NCBI RefSeq assembly: GCF_002005145.1
Contig: NZ_CP019698.1
Location: forward strand, 1,550,001-1,614,000
Length of the DNA stretch: 64,000 bases
Source: Desulforamulus ferrireducens
GTDB lineage: Bacteria; Bacillota; Desulfotomaculia; Desulfotomaculales; Desulfotomaculaceae
Direction: 5' to 3'
The notes below the pieces were generated by a model that saw only the letters and a list, made by a program, of their open reading frames with translations, searched no databases and was not told the origin of the DNA. The position numbers and the translations under genes were made by a program. Shown piece by piece: positions 1-9,678 of the stretch. The number at the start of each line of letters is the position of its first letter. Position 1 is the stretch's first letter.

Positions 1-1
1 A

Positions 2-1459
2 ATTCCCCGGGGAGTACTAACCATCAAAGAACTGCCAGGTATCGGACCCAGCAGAGCCAGGAAGCTATATCAGGAATTAGGTGTCAAGAGCCTGGATGAA
101 TTGGAATTGGCAGCCAAGGAAAGAAAAATACGTGACCTCAAGGGTTTTAGTGCTAAACTGGAATGGGATATTCTTAACGGCATTGATATGGTGCGTAACA
201 GACAGGGCAGAACCAGGTTGTCTGTGGCAAGGGAACTGGCAGCAGAATTTATCAGCTTCATCAAGCTGTTACCTGGTGTAAAACAGGTGGATATGACCGG
301 CAGTACCCGTCGTTGGAAGGAGACAGTGGGTGATCTGGATTTGTTAGCGGCGGCTGAGGAGCCAGCATATCCTTTGGATGCCCTGGCCACCCATCCCAGG
401 GTCAAGGAAGTAATTGAGAGACAGAGCAATCGTATCCGGGTTTATACCTGGTGGGGCTTGTCCGTGGACCTACAGGTGGTACCACCGGAGGAGTACATCC
501 CCACTCTCCATCGTAATACAGGCTGTAAGGAGCATTATGCGAAATTACAGGAGATTGCCCAAGACAAGGGACTAACCCTTAATCATCATGGCCTTACCAA
601 AGGCTGTGGTGAGGAGGTACTGGCTCTGCAGAACGAAAATGACATTTATCATGCTCTGGGCATGTCTTATATCCCCCCGGAACTGAGAGAAAACAGGGGT
701 GAAGTGGAAGCAGCCTTGAAAGATGATTTACCCAATTTAATTGAAGTGTCAGATATCAAGGGTGATTTGCATATACATACTACCTGGAGCGATTCTGCCC
801 TGGAACTTAGCGAGGTAGCTAACTACTGTCGGAATAAGGGCTATGCCTATGCTGCCATAACTGATCACTCTCGCTCCTTAAAGATTGCCAATGGCCTGGA
901 GGTTTCTCGCCTTCTGGAACAGCACCAAATTATTCGGGAAATGAACAAAGAGTTTGAGGATTTTACCTTGCTCACAGGGGTAGAAATGGATATACTGCCC
1001 AACGGAGATTTAGACTATCCCGATGAGCTACTGGAGCAAATGGATGTGGTCATTGGTTCAGTTCACACAGCCTTTAAGCAAAGTAAAAAGGAAATTACCC
1101 AACGAATCATGAAGGCCATGGAAAATGAGCATGTGGACATTATTGCCCATTTAACGGGTCGCATCCTGGGACGTAGGGAGTCCTATGCTGTGGATGTGGA
1201 AGCTTTAATTGAAACCGCGGCTAAAACAGGCACCATACTGGAAATCAACTCTTCCCCGGATCGGCTGGATATTAACGAGGACTATGCCCGCCTGGCCAGG
1301 GATATGGGTGTTAAGATTAGTATCAATACCGATGCCCATGATACCAGACGTCTGGATGAAATCATCTACGGTGTAGCGGTGGCTCGCCGGGCTTGGCTGG
1401 AACCTCATGATGTGGTAAATACCTATGACCTGGAAGAATTGCGTGAGGTGTTGCGTTGA
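2..1459 (+). CDS. polX: DNA polymerase/3'-5' exonuclease PolX (5' end missing)
   Basis: Family X DNA polymerase fused to a PHP phosphoesterase domain, acting in gap-filling base-excision repair. The reading frame is open back to base 2, so the gene starts outside the window; the TTG at 101 is internal. The first visible codons give a helix-hairpin-helix (LPGIGPSRA), then the nucleotidyltransferase core (GSTRR...GDLDLL, about nt 299-343). The PHP domain follows, with the metal-binding HIHTTWSD (about nt 770) and later His/Asp motifs (TDHSR, GSVHTAF, NTDAHD). About 485 codons are present of a usual 570 or so, so only the N-terminal part is lost. The stop overlaps the next start by one base, implying co-transcription with the glycosylase gene. 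The family call is firm. Confidence 0.93.
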   Translation: MPRGVLTIKELPGIGPSRARKLYQELGVKSLDELELAAKERKIRDLKGFSAKLEWDILNGIDMVRNRQGRTRLSVARELAAEFISFIKLLPGVKQVDMTGSTRRWKETVGDLDLLAAAEEPAYPLDALATHPRVKEVIERQSNRIRVYTWWGLSVDLQVVPPEEYIPTLHRNTGCKEHYAKLQEIAQDKGLTLNHHGLTKGCGEEVLALQNENDIYHALGMSYIPPELRENRGEVEAALKDDLPNLIEVSDIKGDLHIHTTWSDSALELSEVANYCRNKGYAYAAITDHSRSLKIANGLEVSRLLEQHQIIREMNKEFEDFTLLTGVEMDILPNGDLDYPDELLEQMDVVIGSVHTAFKQSKKEITQRIMKAMENEHVDIIAHLTGRILGRRESYAVDVEALIETAAKTGTILEINSSPDRLDINEDYARLARDMGVKISINTDAHDTRRLDEIIYGVAVARRAWLEPHDVVNTYDLEELREVLR

Positions 1460-2034
1460 TGTTAAGGCCACTGCCCGTAGAGTTTTATAACCGGGATACC
1501 ACCCAGGTGGCCAAAGAACTGCTGGGCACCCTGTTGGTGCATAACTCACCGGAGGGCCTGACCCTGGGAAAAATAGTGGAAACCGAGGCATATCTGCAGG
1601 GTGATCCCGCCTGTCATGCTGCCCGGGGTATGACACCGCGTAACAGTGTCATGTTTGGACCACCGGGACGGGCTTATGTTTATTTTACCTATGGTATGCA
1701 TTATTGCTTTAACGCTGTCACTGCTCCCGAAGGGGTGGGAGAGGCGGTGTTAATTAGGGCGGTGGAACCCCTGGAGGGGCTGGATTTAATGCGCCGACGC
1801 CGGGGCAGAGAACGCCTGCACGAGCTTTGTGCGGGACCGGCCCGATTGGTACAAGCCTTTGGTATCACCAAAGAGCATAATAAGGCCGATTTAACCAAGG
1901 GAGCATTATTTATTGCCCCCTCCCAGGAACCACCACCGGAAATTTATACTACCACGCGGATTGGCATTAAGGAAGGAGCCGAACTGCCCTTGCGGTTTTA
2001 TATTAAAGGCAACAAGTTTATTTCTAAAAAGTAA
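1459..2034 (+). CDS. 3-methyladenine DNA glycosylase (AAG/MPG family)
   Basis: Base-excision repair glycosylase that removes alkylated purines. The 191-residue protein has the AAG-fold signatures [10 protein letters not shown], then [14 protein letters not shown] and [13 protein letters not shown], and later [12 protein letters not shown] and LCAGPARL, in the normal order and at normal length. The ATG at 1459 overlaps the polX TGA by one base; an in-frame TTG at 1456 is an alternative start. Translational coupling to polX puts two base-excision repair enzymes in one operon. Confidence 0.92.
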   Translation: MLRPLPVEFYNRDTTQVAKELLGTLLVHNSPEGLTLGKIVETEAYLQGDPACHAARGMTPRNSVMFGPPGRAYVYFTYGMHYCFNAVTAPEGVGEAVLIRAVEPLEGLDLMRRRRGRERLHELCAGPARLVQAFGITKEHNKADLTKGALFIAPSQEPPPEIYTTTRIGIKEGAELPLRFYIKGNKFISKK

Positions 2035-2094
2035 GTGTTGGTAGAGTCAATAAACTAGCAAGCTAAAGCGGCATACTGAAAGGGGATTATCATC

Positions 2095-3045
2095 ATGAAA
2101 TTAAAAGAAATATACGATCTTGTTGTTAAAATGGGAATTGAGCACGATCCAAGGGGTTTGGAGGTAGTGCAAAAACAGCTGGCCCGGGAAAAAAAGAAGA
2201 TTGAGGATTTAAAAGAGGAAGAAAGAAAAGAAGTGGACCCGGATCGCTACTTTAACCCCTACAGCGATACCAGGGTACTTTATGGTGATTTAGACCGTGA
2301 GATAAAGAGAATACTTGTTGGCATAGATATGGAAATAGGCGAAGTGGTTTTAGCCGACCGTCTGGGTGAAAAGGGACAACCAATTGATTTAATTATGGCT
2401 CACCACCCCGAAGGGAAAGCCACCGCCGGACTTTATGATGTAATGCACCTGCAGGAGGATTTATTGCATCAATTAGGTGTGCCCATTAACGTGGCCGAGG
2501 GCATTATGGCTTCCCGCATTGGAGAGGTTCGCCGGGGACTGATGCCTGTCAACCACAACCGGGCAGTGGATGCCGCCAGATTACTGGACATCCCCTTTAT
2601 GTGTTGCCATACCCCTGCGGATAATATGGTTACGGAATATGTACAAAGAAAAATAGATGAGGGGAACTGTGAGACCCTGGGTGATGTTGTTAAGGTACTA
2701 AAGGCCATCCCCGAGTACGCTGAAGCTGTCAAAACCGGAGCCGGTCCCACCATTGTGGTAGGTTCCAAGGAGCGTCGGGCTGGCAAGGTGTTTGTGGATA
2801 TGACCGGTGGCACCAGTGGTTCTCAGGATGCCTATGCCAAGTTAGCCATGGCCGGCGTGGGTACTCTGGTGGTCATGCATATCAGTGAAAACCATCGCAA
2901 AGAGGCTGAAAAGCAGCATGTTAATGTCATTATTGCCGGCCATATGGCCAGTGATTCCCTAGGCATGAACTTGATCCTGGATGAAATCGCCAAGCAGGGG
3001 GTAGAAATCCTTACTTGCTCTGGTTTAATCAGAATCCCAAGATAA
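2095..3045 (+). CDS. NIF3-like (NGG1p-interacting factor 3 family) protein
   Basis: A 316-residue soluble protein resembling NIF3/YbgI-type metal-binding proteins, whose biochemical role is poorly defined. Seen in the sequence: a charged N-terminal segment (about residues 20-50) not typical of short NIF3 proteins; RILVGIDMEIGEVVLADRL followed by LIMAHHPEGK, resembling the NIF3 metal site; and near the C-terminus a His/Asp cluster (VVMHISENHRKEA and IIAGHMASDSLGMN). The start ATG has AAAGGGG upstream. It lies 60 bp after the glycosylase and 51 bp before the U32 peptidase on the same strand, so it may share their transcript. Family assignment is from motif resemblance only. Confidence 0.62.
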   Translation: MKLKEIYDLVVKMGIEHDPRGLEVVQKQLAREKKKIEDLKEEERKEVDPDRYFNPYSDTRVLYGDLDREIKRILVGIDMEIGEVVLADRLGEKGQPIDLIMAHHPEGKATAGLYDVMHLQEDLLHQLGVPINVAEGIMASRIGEVRRGLMPVNHNRAVDAARLLDIPFMCCHTPADNMVTEYVQRKIDEGNCETLGDVVKVLKAIPEYAEAVKTGAGPTIVVGSKERRAGKVFVDMTGGTSGSQDAYAKLAMAGVGTLVVMHISENHRKEAEKQHVNVIIAGHMASDSLGMNLILDEIAKQGVEILTCSGLIRIPR

Positions 3046-3096
3046 TCCGCTGGTGGCACTGCTACCTGACTGGAACAGTGAAAGGAGTTAACCTCC

Positions 3097-5640
3097 ATGA
3101 CCCATCAACCCGAGTTGCTGGCGCCGGCAGGAAGCTGGGAAGCCCTAGTGGCCGCGGTGCAAAACGGTGCCGATGCCGTTTATTTAGGCGGCAAACTCTT
3201 TAACGCCAGGCATGGCGCCAGCAATTTTGACAATAAAGAAATGGCCAGGGCTGTGGAATACGCCCATATCCGTGGGGTTAGAATTTATGTCACGGTTAAT
3301 ATCCTATTAGCCAATCATGAGTTGGAGGAAGCCCTGGGCTTCCTCCACTTCCTACATAACACCGGAGTGGATGCTGTCATCCTGCAGGACCTGGGTTTAG
3401 CCAAGTTAGCCAAGGAAACCCTTCCTGAACTAACCCTGCATGCCAGTACTCAGATGACTGTACACAATACTGCCGGTGTAAAGTTAATGCAGCAATCTGG
3501 TTTCGACCGGATTGTTTTGGCCAGGGAACTGGAGCTGGGGGAAATTGCCTCGATCAAGAGGGAGACCGGAGCGGATTTAGAGGCCTTTATCCACGGTGCC
3601 CTTTGTGTCTGTTATTCTGGCCAGTGTTTGATGTCCAGTCTTATAGGCGGCCGCAGTGGCAACCGGGGTAAGTGTGCCCAACCCTGTCGGCTGCAGTACC
3701 AATTGGTGGACCAGCGAGGACGGAGTTTGGCAGACCCCGGACAGGTGGGTGAGTATTTACTAAGTCCCCGGGATATTAACACCAGTGCTCATATTCCCCA
3801 ACTGATAGCCGCAGGAATTAATTCCTTCAAAATTGAAGGGCGCATGAAAAGGCCTGAGTATGTGGCTACGGTGGTGCGTATTTATCGAAATTTAATTGAC
3901 CGAGCCTTAGCGGACAGGGAAGGCTTCTACGTGGAAACAAAGGAAGCCAGAGACCTGGCGCAAATTTTTAACCGAGATTTTAGCCCGGGCTATTTTCTTG
4001 GTAATCCCGGCAAGGACCTCATGAGCTATAAACGTCCCAATAACCGTGGCGTGCGGTTAGGGCGTGTTAAGGGGTATAATGCCAAACATAAAACCGTGGA
4101 GATTTTACTGGAAGAACCCCTGCAACTGGGAGATGGCATTGAAGTATGGGTCAGTGCAGGTGGCCGTACGGGGATTGAAGTCAGCCAGATGCTGGTGCAC
4201 GGTAAACCTGTGGAATATGCTGCCGCCGGTACCCTGGTGGGCTTAGCCATACCAGGAAAAATTCGTCCCGGCGACCGTGTTTTTAAAACCCATGATGCCA
4301 TGTTAATGGAGCGGGCCAGAGAAACCTTTACTTCCAGTAAAGAAACTAAAAAAATTCCCTTGCATTTCTTTGTCAGGGCGAAAATAGACGAACCCATGTA
4401 CTTGCGCGTCACCGATGACACAGGGCTAAGCGCCGAAGGCTACAGTGAGGAGGTTGGCCAGGAGGCGGTAAAAAGACCTCTCACCAGGGAGTTCTTACAG
4501 GAGCAACTGGACAGATTGGGTAATACCCCCTTTGCCCTTGCTGAGTTGGAGGTTGATTTACAGGGCCAGGTCATTCTGCCCATGCGGGAAATCAATGAAC
4601 TGCGCCGACGGGTCTTGGCGGAGTTGGAGCAAAAAAGAGCCAGAGCCCATCGTCGTTCCGGTGTGGCGGAACACATTTTTAGGGAACGTCTGAGACATTC
4701 CCTGGAGGAACTTACCTCAGCTGCTGTAAAAAGAACCCAGCCTCAATTGGCGGTAAATGTTACTGACTTTACCTCGTTGGAGGCGGCAGTTAGCTATGGC
4801 GCCAATATTGTTTATTTCGGCGGTGAGAGTTACCGTTCCAAGGGTATGATCAAACCCAAGGAATTACAGGCTGGTCTGGAATTTTGCCGTAAAAATGGTG
4901 TGGACCTGGTGCTTAATTCCCCAAGGATACTGCATGATCAGGAGCTAAAGTCCTTTCTTAAGCTGCTGGAAGGAGTCAAAGAACTGCCACTGGCAGGTGT
5001 ACTGGTGGGGAATTTAGGGTTGCTTAAGGTAATTCGGGATTACACGGACAAACCGGTGATTGGAGATTTTACCCTTAATGTCTTTAATACTGCTACGTTG
5101 CATTATTTAAAAGAGCAAGGGGCAAAACGGGCGGTATTATCACCGGAACTAACCCTGCGGCAAATTCAGGAGCTGGCTGCTGCCGCCCCGCTGCCCTTGG
5201 AAACCATAGTACATGGTTCATTACCGCTGATGAACACCAAATATTGTCCGGTGGGCAGTGTGCTGGGTGGTTTTAGTACCGGGAAAAGATGTTCTGGTCC
5301 CTGTCAAAGCAAAATTTATGGCCTCAAGGATCGCCTGGGTTTGATTTTCCCCATCGAGGTGGACCAGTATTGCCGTATGCACCTGTTTAACGCCAAGGAT
5401 TTGTGTGTCATTGAGGATGTACCAGCCTTACTGGATGCCGGTATCTCTGTGCTGCGCATTGAGGCGAAAAATAAAGATCATGGTTATGTGGCCAAAACCG
5501 TTAACCATTACCATAAAGCCATTATTCGCTACCAACGGGGGATTAGGGACGAACGAAAGGACAAAGAGGCTAAAGAGGATTTGAGTGAACTTAATGCCTC
5601 TGGTATTACCAAAGGACATTATTATCGTGGAGTAATTTAA
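3097..5640 (+). CDS. Peptidase U32 family protein (long form)
   Basis: Long U32 'collagenase-like' protein of 847 residues. The N-terminal U32 module begins ELLAPAGSWEALVAAVQNGADAVY. The family signature with clustered cysteines lies around residues 165-200 (EAFIHGALCVCYSGQC, then SGNRGKCAQPC), followed by INSFKIEGRMKRPEYV. The middle part matches the DUF3656-type linker, and a second U32-like half ends with ETIVHGSLPLM and another Cys group. Characterised relatives (RlhA, TrhP) hydroxylate rRNA or tRNA bases, so an RNA-modifying role is as plausible as proteolysis. AAAGGAG precedes the ATG. The stop is 10 bp before the mutS2 start, so the two are probably one operon. Confidence 0.88.
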   Translation: MTHQPELLAPAGSWEALVAAVQNGADAVYLGGKLFNARHGASNFDNKEMARAVEYAHIRGVRIYVTVNILLANHELEEALGFLHFLHNTGVDAVILQDLGLAKLAKETLPELTLHASTQMTVHNTAGVKLMQQSGFDRIVLARELELGEIASIKRETGADLEAFIHGALCVCYSGQCLMSSLIGGRSGNRGKCAQPCRLQYQLVDQRGRSLADPGQVGEYLLSPRDINTSAHIPQLIAAGINSFKIEGRMKRPEYVATVVRIYRNLIDRALADREGFYVETKEARDLAQIFNRDFSPGYFLGNPGKDLMSYKRPNNRGVRLGRVKGYNAKHKTVEILLEEPLQLGDGIEVWVSAGGRTGIEVSQMLVHGKPVEYAAAGTLVGLAIPGKIRPGDRVFKTHDAMLMERARETFTSSKETKKIPLHFFVRAKIDEPMYLRVTDDTGLSAEGYSEEVGQEAVKRPLTREFLQEQLDRLGNTPFALAELEVDLQGQVILPMREINELRRRVLAELEQKRARAHRRSGVAEHIFRERLRHSLEELTSAAVKRTQPQLAVNVTDFTSLEAAVSYGANIVYFGGESYRSKGMIKPKELQAGLEFCRKNGVDLVLNSPRILHDQELKSFLKLLEGVKELPLAGVLVGNLGLLKVIRDYTDKPVIGDFTLNVFNTATLHYLKEQGAKRAVLSPELTLRQIQELAAAAPLPLETIVHGSLPLMNTKYCPVGSVLGGFSTGKRCSGPCQSKIYGLKDRLGLIFPIEVDQYCRMHLFNAKDLCVIEDVPALLDAGISVLRIEAKNKDHGYVAKTVNHYHKAIIRYQRGIRDERKDKEAKEDLSELNASGITKGHYYRGVI

Positions 5641-5650
5641 GGAGTTGTCT

Positions 5651-8017
5651 ATGGAAATAATGCGGGGATCTGACCCCACTTTAAGACGCTTAGAATTTGA
5701 TAAAGTATTAGAACGGGTGGCCGCCTTTGCCCAGTCCGAGTTGGGACGGCAAAGGGTACGGGAACTGGTGCCCAGCACCAATCTGTTAGAAATCAAGCGC
5801 TGGCAGGCTGAAACCACTGAGGGTAGAGAAATGATGCGTTTGGAACCCCTGACGGAATTAAGCGGTTGGCATGACGTTCGGGAACCCCTCAAACGGGCAG
5901 CCCGTTTTGCCGTACTGTCGGCGGAGGAACTTTTTGCCGTGGGGGAAACCCTGGCAGCCTCCCGGCAAATTAAGAAGTTTTTTAGTGAAAGAACCGATCG
6001 CTATCCCTTAATGGCTGAAATTGCTGAAGCCCTGACTAATCAAGGGCAGTTAGAGAAAGACATTCTCAGGGCAATCTTACCCGGCGGGGAGATTGCTGAT
6101 GATGCATCTCCGGAATTACAGCAAATACGCCGGGGGATCAGTAGGTCCCAAAATCGTATCAGGGAACGTATGGAAGGCATCATCCGCTCCAGTGAAAACC
6201 TGAAATATTTACAAGAACCTATCATCACCATTCGTAATGACCGCTATGTGGTACCGGTAAAACAGGAATATCGAAACCAAATACCTGGCATTGTCCATGA
6301 CCAGTCGGCCAGTGGTGCTACCCTGTTTATCGAGCCCATGCCGGTGGTGGAGGCCAATAATGAAGTACGCCAGCTGATGGCCAAGGAAAAACAGGAGATT
6401 CAACGCATACTGGCTGAATTATCCAAGGGTGTCAGTGCTGTGGCGGAGGAAATTGCCACAGCCTTAGAAGCACTGGGTGAACTGGACTTTATTATGGCCA
6501 GAGCCCGGTATAGTTTGCAGATTAACGCCTGGAGTCCCAGAATTATCGAAGGAGCAATGCTAGATATCAAAAAGGGACGGCACCCCTTACTACCGGGTGA
6601 AGCGGTGCCCGCCACCATTTCCCTGGGGAAGCATTTTAAAACCCTGGTGATCACCGGCCCCAACACGGGAGGCAAGACTGTCACGCTCAAAACAGTGGGA
6701 CTTTTTGCCCTGATGACCCAGGCTGGCTTACACATTCCGGCGGAGGCAGGTACGGAAATGGGAGTTTTCCGTAATGTCTTTGCGGATATCGGCGATGAAC
6801 AAAGCATTGAACAATCCCTCAGTACCTTTTCCTCCCACATGACTAATATTGTGAGAATTCTCGCTCAGGTAGGCGAAGGGTCTTTGGTCTTGCTGGATGA
6901 GTTAGGAGCGGGTACTGATCCCACCGAAGGGGCTGCCCTGGCCAGGGCGATTTTGGAGAAACTGCACAGCCGTGGGGCTTGTACCATCGCTACCACCCAT
7001 TACAGTGAATTAAAGAACTATGCCTATACCACGCCTGGGGTGGAAAATGCCAGTGTGGAATTTGATGTGGAAACCCTACGACCCACCTACCGCCTGCTCA
7101 TTGGCCGGCCCGGTCGCAGTAATGCCTTTGAAATATCCCTTAGACTGGGTTTAACCCCGGATATTATTGACAAAGCGCGTAGTTTCTTGACCACAGAGCA
7201 GGTTCAGGTGGCTGATTTAATCAACAAATTGGAGCAAACTCAGCAGGCTGCCGAGCGTGATAGGGAGGAAGCGGCAAACCTGCGCAGGGAAAGTGAGCAG
7301 CTACAGGAAAGATACCGCAAGCTGGAGGAAGAACTGCGGTCTAAGAAGGAAAGTATTTTAGCCAAGGCCCAAGAAGAAGCCAATAAGCTGGTGCGGCAAG
7401 CCCGTCTGGAAGCCGAAGAAGCCATCAAGGAATTAAGAACCAAGCTGGCGAAAGAAAGCGGTAAACAACGGGAGGAAGCCATTCAGCAAGCTCGTAGTAA
7501 ACTACAGCAGGTTACTTCTCAAGTGGCAGCTAAAGTTCCGGAACGGACAGCAGCCGGGGATATTCCCCGAGAGGTTAAACCAGGTGAAGAGGTATTCCTG
7601 CCTAAATATAACCAGAAGGCCTTTGTACTCAGTGTTTCCGGCAACAATGTGCAGGTACAGGTGGGTATTATGAAACTAACCGTATCCCTCAAGGATCTGC
7701 GTAGAGTCAAGGAAACCAGAGTTACCTCCGGGGAAAGTAAAGTAGGCAAGGTTCTTATGGATAAAGCACAAAGCATTGGCACCAGTTTAGATCTTCGGGG
7801 TATGACTGCTGATGAGGCCCTGCTGGAAATAGAAAAATACTTGGACGATGCTTTTTTAGCCGGCTTGAGCAGTGTTATCTTAATCCATGGCAAAGGTACC
7901 GGAGCACTACGGGCGGCTGTACAACGGGAATTAAAAAACCATCCTCGGGTAAAATCTTTCCGTTTAGGAGAGGCTGGCGAAGGTGGTGCCGGAGCCACGG
8001 TGGTTAACTTAAAATAG
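5651..8017 (+). CDS. mutS2: Endonuclease MutS2 / ribosome-rescue factor RqcU
   Basis: MutS2 family ATPase of 788 residues, close to the usual 780-790. Domains in order: MutS core and clamp, ATPase with Walker A GPNTGGKT (about residue 337) and Walker B LLDELGAGTDP, a long Glu/Lys/Gln-rich coiled coil (about residues 520-640), a KOW-like segment, and a C-terminal Smr nuclease domain (SLDLRGMTADEAL, then ILIHGKGTGALR). In Firmicutes this protein suppresses recombination and splits collided ribosomes. The ATG at 5651 is preferred because AAGGAG lies 6 bases upstream; an in-frame TTG at 5645 sits too close to it. Last gene before a terminator. Confidence 0.96.
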   Translation: MEIMRGSDPTLRRLEFDKVLERVAAFAQSELGRQRVRELVPSTNLLEIKRWQAETTEGREMMRLEPLTELSGWHDVREPLKRAARFAVLSAEELFAVGETLAASRQIKKFFSERTDRYPLMAEIAEALTNQGQLEKDILRAILPGGEIADDASPELQQIRRGISRSQNRIRERMEGIIRSSENLKYLQEPIITIRNDRYVVPVKQEYRNQIPGIVHDQSASGATLFIEPMPVVEANNEVRQLMAKEKQEIQRILAELSKGVSAVAEEIATALEALGELDFIMARARYSLQINAWSPRIIEGAMLDIKKGRHPLLPGEAVPATISLGKHFKTLVITGPNTGGKTVTLKTVGLFALMTQAGLHIPAEAGTEMGVFRNVFADIGDEQSIEQSLSTFSSHMTNIVRILAQVGEGSLVLLDELGAGTDPTEGAALARAILEKLHSRGACTIATTHYSELKNYAYTTPGVENASVEFDVETLRPTYRLLIGRPGRSNAFEISLRLGLTPDIIDKARSFLTTEQVQVADLINKLEQTQQAAERDREEAANLRRESEQLQERYRKLEEELRSKKESILAKAQEEANKLVRQARLEAEEAIKELRTKLAKESGKQREEAIQQARSKLQQVTSQVAAKVPERTAAGDIPREVKPGEEVFLPKYNQKAFVLSVSGNNVQVQVGIMKLTVSLKDLRRVKETRVTSGESKVGKVLMDKAQSIGTSLDLRGMTADEALLEIEKYLDDAFLAGLSSVILIHGKGTGALRAAVQRELKNHPRVKSFRLGEAGEGGAGATVVNLK

Positions 8018-8027
8018 CCAGAGCAAG

Positions 8028-8066
8028 GGTGCTGTCGTAAGGGCAGCACCTTATTTATTGTTTTAT
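8028..8066 (+). terminator. Intrinsic terminator after mutS2
   Basis: GGTGCTG (8028-8034) pairs with CAGCACC (8044-8050) around a 9-nt loop, followed by a T-rich tract. It lies 10 bp after the mutS2 stop and separates that operon from cyd. Confidence 0.85.
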
Positions 8067-8098
8067 AAAAATGTAAGAATTTTACTCGCTCCTTGTCA

Positions 8099-8127
8099 TT
8101 GACAGAAGTAACCGGAAGGTTTATATT
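8099..8127 (+). promoter_or_regulatory. Sigma-A-type promoter of the cyd operon
   Basis: TTGACA (8099-8104), a 17-bp spacer and TATATT (8122-8127): a near-consensus vegetative promoter. Transcription would start near 8134, inside the palindrome that follows, leaving a leader of about 155 nt before cydA. Confidence 0.75.
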
Positions 8128-8130
8128 GAA

Positions 8131-8155
8131 AATGTATACTAAATTAGTATACATT
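8131..8155 (+). promoter_or_regulatory. Perfect 25-bp palindrome, likely repressor operator for cydABDC
   Basis: Two 12-bp arms, AATGTATACTAA and TTAGTATACATT, are exact reverse complements around a single A. The site starts 4 bp after the -10 box and covers the expected transcription start, the usual place for a repressor. It is AT-rich with no T-run, so it is not a terminator. It does not match the Rex, Fur or PerR consensus sequences as I know them; the cognate regulator is not identified and is not encoded next to it. Confidence 0.7.
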
Positions 8156-8289
8156 AATTTTTCCTTACAAATGGTGGACTAAATTATAAACTCACTTTTT
8201 CTGCGACAAATAAGGTGCTAGGATTATTTAAACAGAAAGGGGGACGCACCAAACTTTTCCATTAATTGATTGGAGGGGGAAGGCAAAAC

Positions 8290-9678
8290 ATGAGTGAACT
8301 TTTACTGGCCAGATGGCAGTTTGGCATTACTTCCATGTATCACTTTATCTTCGTGCCACTAACCTTAGGTCTGTCTGTTTTAGTGGCCATTATGGAAACT
8401 ATGTATGTGCGCACGGGCAATGACATTTACAAAAAAATGACTAAATTTTTTGGTAAACTATTTTTAATTAACTTTGCCATGGGTGTTGTCACTGGTATTG
8501 TGCAGGAATTTCACTTTGGCATGAACTGGTCGGAGTATTCCCGTTTTGTGGGAGATATTTTTGGTGCTCCCTTAGCTATTGAAGCATTATTGGCTTTCTT
8601 CTTGGAGTCTACTTTTCTGGGCATTTGGATTTTTGGTTGGGATAAACTACCTAAAAAGCTGCATGCCTTGAGTATTTGGTTGGTAGCCATAGGCAGCAAT
8701 TTATCAGCCCTGTGGATTCTTATTGCCAACTCTTTTATGCAGCAGCCGGTTGGTTATGTACTGCGTAACGGCAGGGCTGAAATGAACGATTTCTTGGCCC
8801 TGATAACCAATCCCCACGTATTTTATCAGTTTCCCCACACCGTCTTAGCTGGTTTCTGCACCGGTGCCTTTTTTGTTCTGGGTATCAGTGCCTATCACCT
8901 GTTGCGGAAAAATCAGGTGGAATTATTCCGTCGCTCTTTAAACATTGCCCTGGTGTTTGGTTTTATCAGTGTACTGCTGGTGACCGCCGTTGGACACACC
9001 CAGGGTCAGTATTTGGTAAAAACGCAACCCATGAAAATGGCAGCGGCAGAGGCCCATTGGGAAACCGCCGATCCTGCTCCCCTTAACCTGTTGGCAGTGG
9101 TGGATGAGGAAAATCAGCGAAACTCCTTTGAAATAGCCGTTCCTGGCGTGTTAAGCTTTATGTCCTATAACAGCTTTAGTGGCGAGGTCAAGGGTTTAAG
9201 GGATTTACAGGTGGAAGCCGAGGCTCAATACGGGCCTGGTAATTACATTCCCCCGGTAACCTCGATTTTCTGGAGCTTCCGTATCATGGTGGGAGCCGGT
9301 ACCTGGATGGTATTACTGACCATGATCGCCATGTACCTGTGGAAAAAGGGTAAACTAACCGACAAGCCTCTGGTACTCAGGGCCCTCCTTTGGAGTATTC
9401 CGGTGCCCTATTTGGCTAATTTTGCTGGTTGGTATATGGCCGAAGTGGGCCGGCAGCCCTGGATGGTCTACGGATTACAAAAGGTAGAGGATGCCGTATC
9501 ACCTGCCGTAACCTCCGGAGAAATTTTAACAACCATGATTGGCTTTACGGTTATTTACGGTCTACTGGCTGTGGCAGATTTCTATCTGCTGGTGAAATTT
9601 ATTAAACAAGGGCCGGATGAACCTGTCACTGTCGGCTCTCTGGAACCTGCCACCAAGGAGGTGTCCTTATGGACTTAA
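8290..9678 (+). CDS. cydA: Cytochrome bd oxidase subunit I
   Basis: Membrane quinol oxidase subunit carrying the hemes, 462 residues. The start MSELLLARWQFGITSMYHF places a His at residue 18, equivalent to the high-spin heme ligand of E. coli CydA. WGRxQ-type and GRQPW motifs (EVGRQPWMVYG) and the QFPHT segment with the second heme His are present. The periplasmic Q-loop is short, as in the Bacillus-type S subfamily. The ATG at 8290 is chosen because GGAGGGGG lies about 11 bases upstream; the longer TTG start at 8266 would place the ribosome site inside the gene. First gene of cydABDC; it overlaps cydB by 10 bp. It reduces O2 to water with quinol. Confidence 0.96.
   Translation: MSELLLARWQFGITSMYHFIFVPLTLGLSVLVAIMETMYVRTGNDIYKKMTKFFGKLFLINFAMGVVTGIVQEFHFGMNWSEYSRFVGDIFGAPLAIEALLAFFLESTFLGIWIFGWDKLPKKLHALSIWLVAIGSNLSALWILIANSFMQQPVGYVLRNGRAEMNDFLALITNPHVFYQFPHTVLAGFCTGAFFVLGISAYHLLRKNQVELFRRSLNIALVFGFISVLLVTAVGHTQGQYLVKTQPMKMAAAEAHWETADPAPLNLLAVVDEENQRNSFEIAVPGVLSFMSYNSFSGEVKGLRDLQVEAEAQYGPGNYIPPVTSIFWSFRIMVGAGTWMVLLTMIAMYLWKKGKLTDKPLVLRALLWSIPVPYLANFAGWYMAEVGRQPWMVYGLQKVEDAVSPAVTSGEILTTMIGFTVIYGLLAVADFYLLVKFIKQGPDEPVTVGSLEPATKEVSLWT

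Noticed and set aside
3015-3203. Frame overlapping the start of the U32 gene
   Set aside because: It overlaps the NIF3-like and U32 coding regions in another frame and shows no domain; a shadow of real genes.
8131-8155. Palindrome at 8131 as a transcription terminator
   Set aside because: It is AT-rich, has no T-run and lies directly after a -10 box, so an operator is the better reading.
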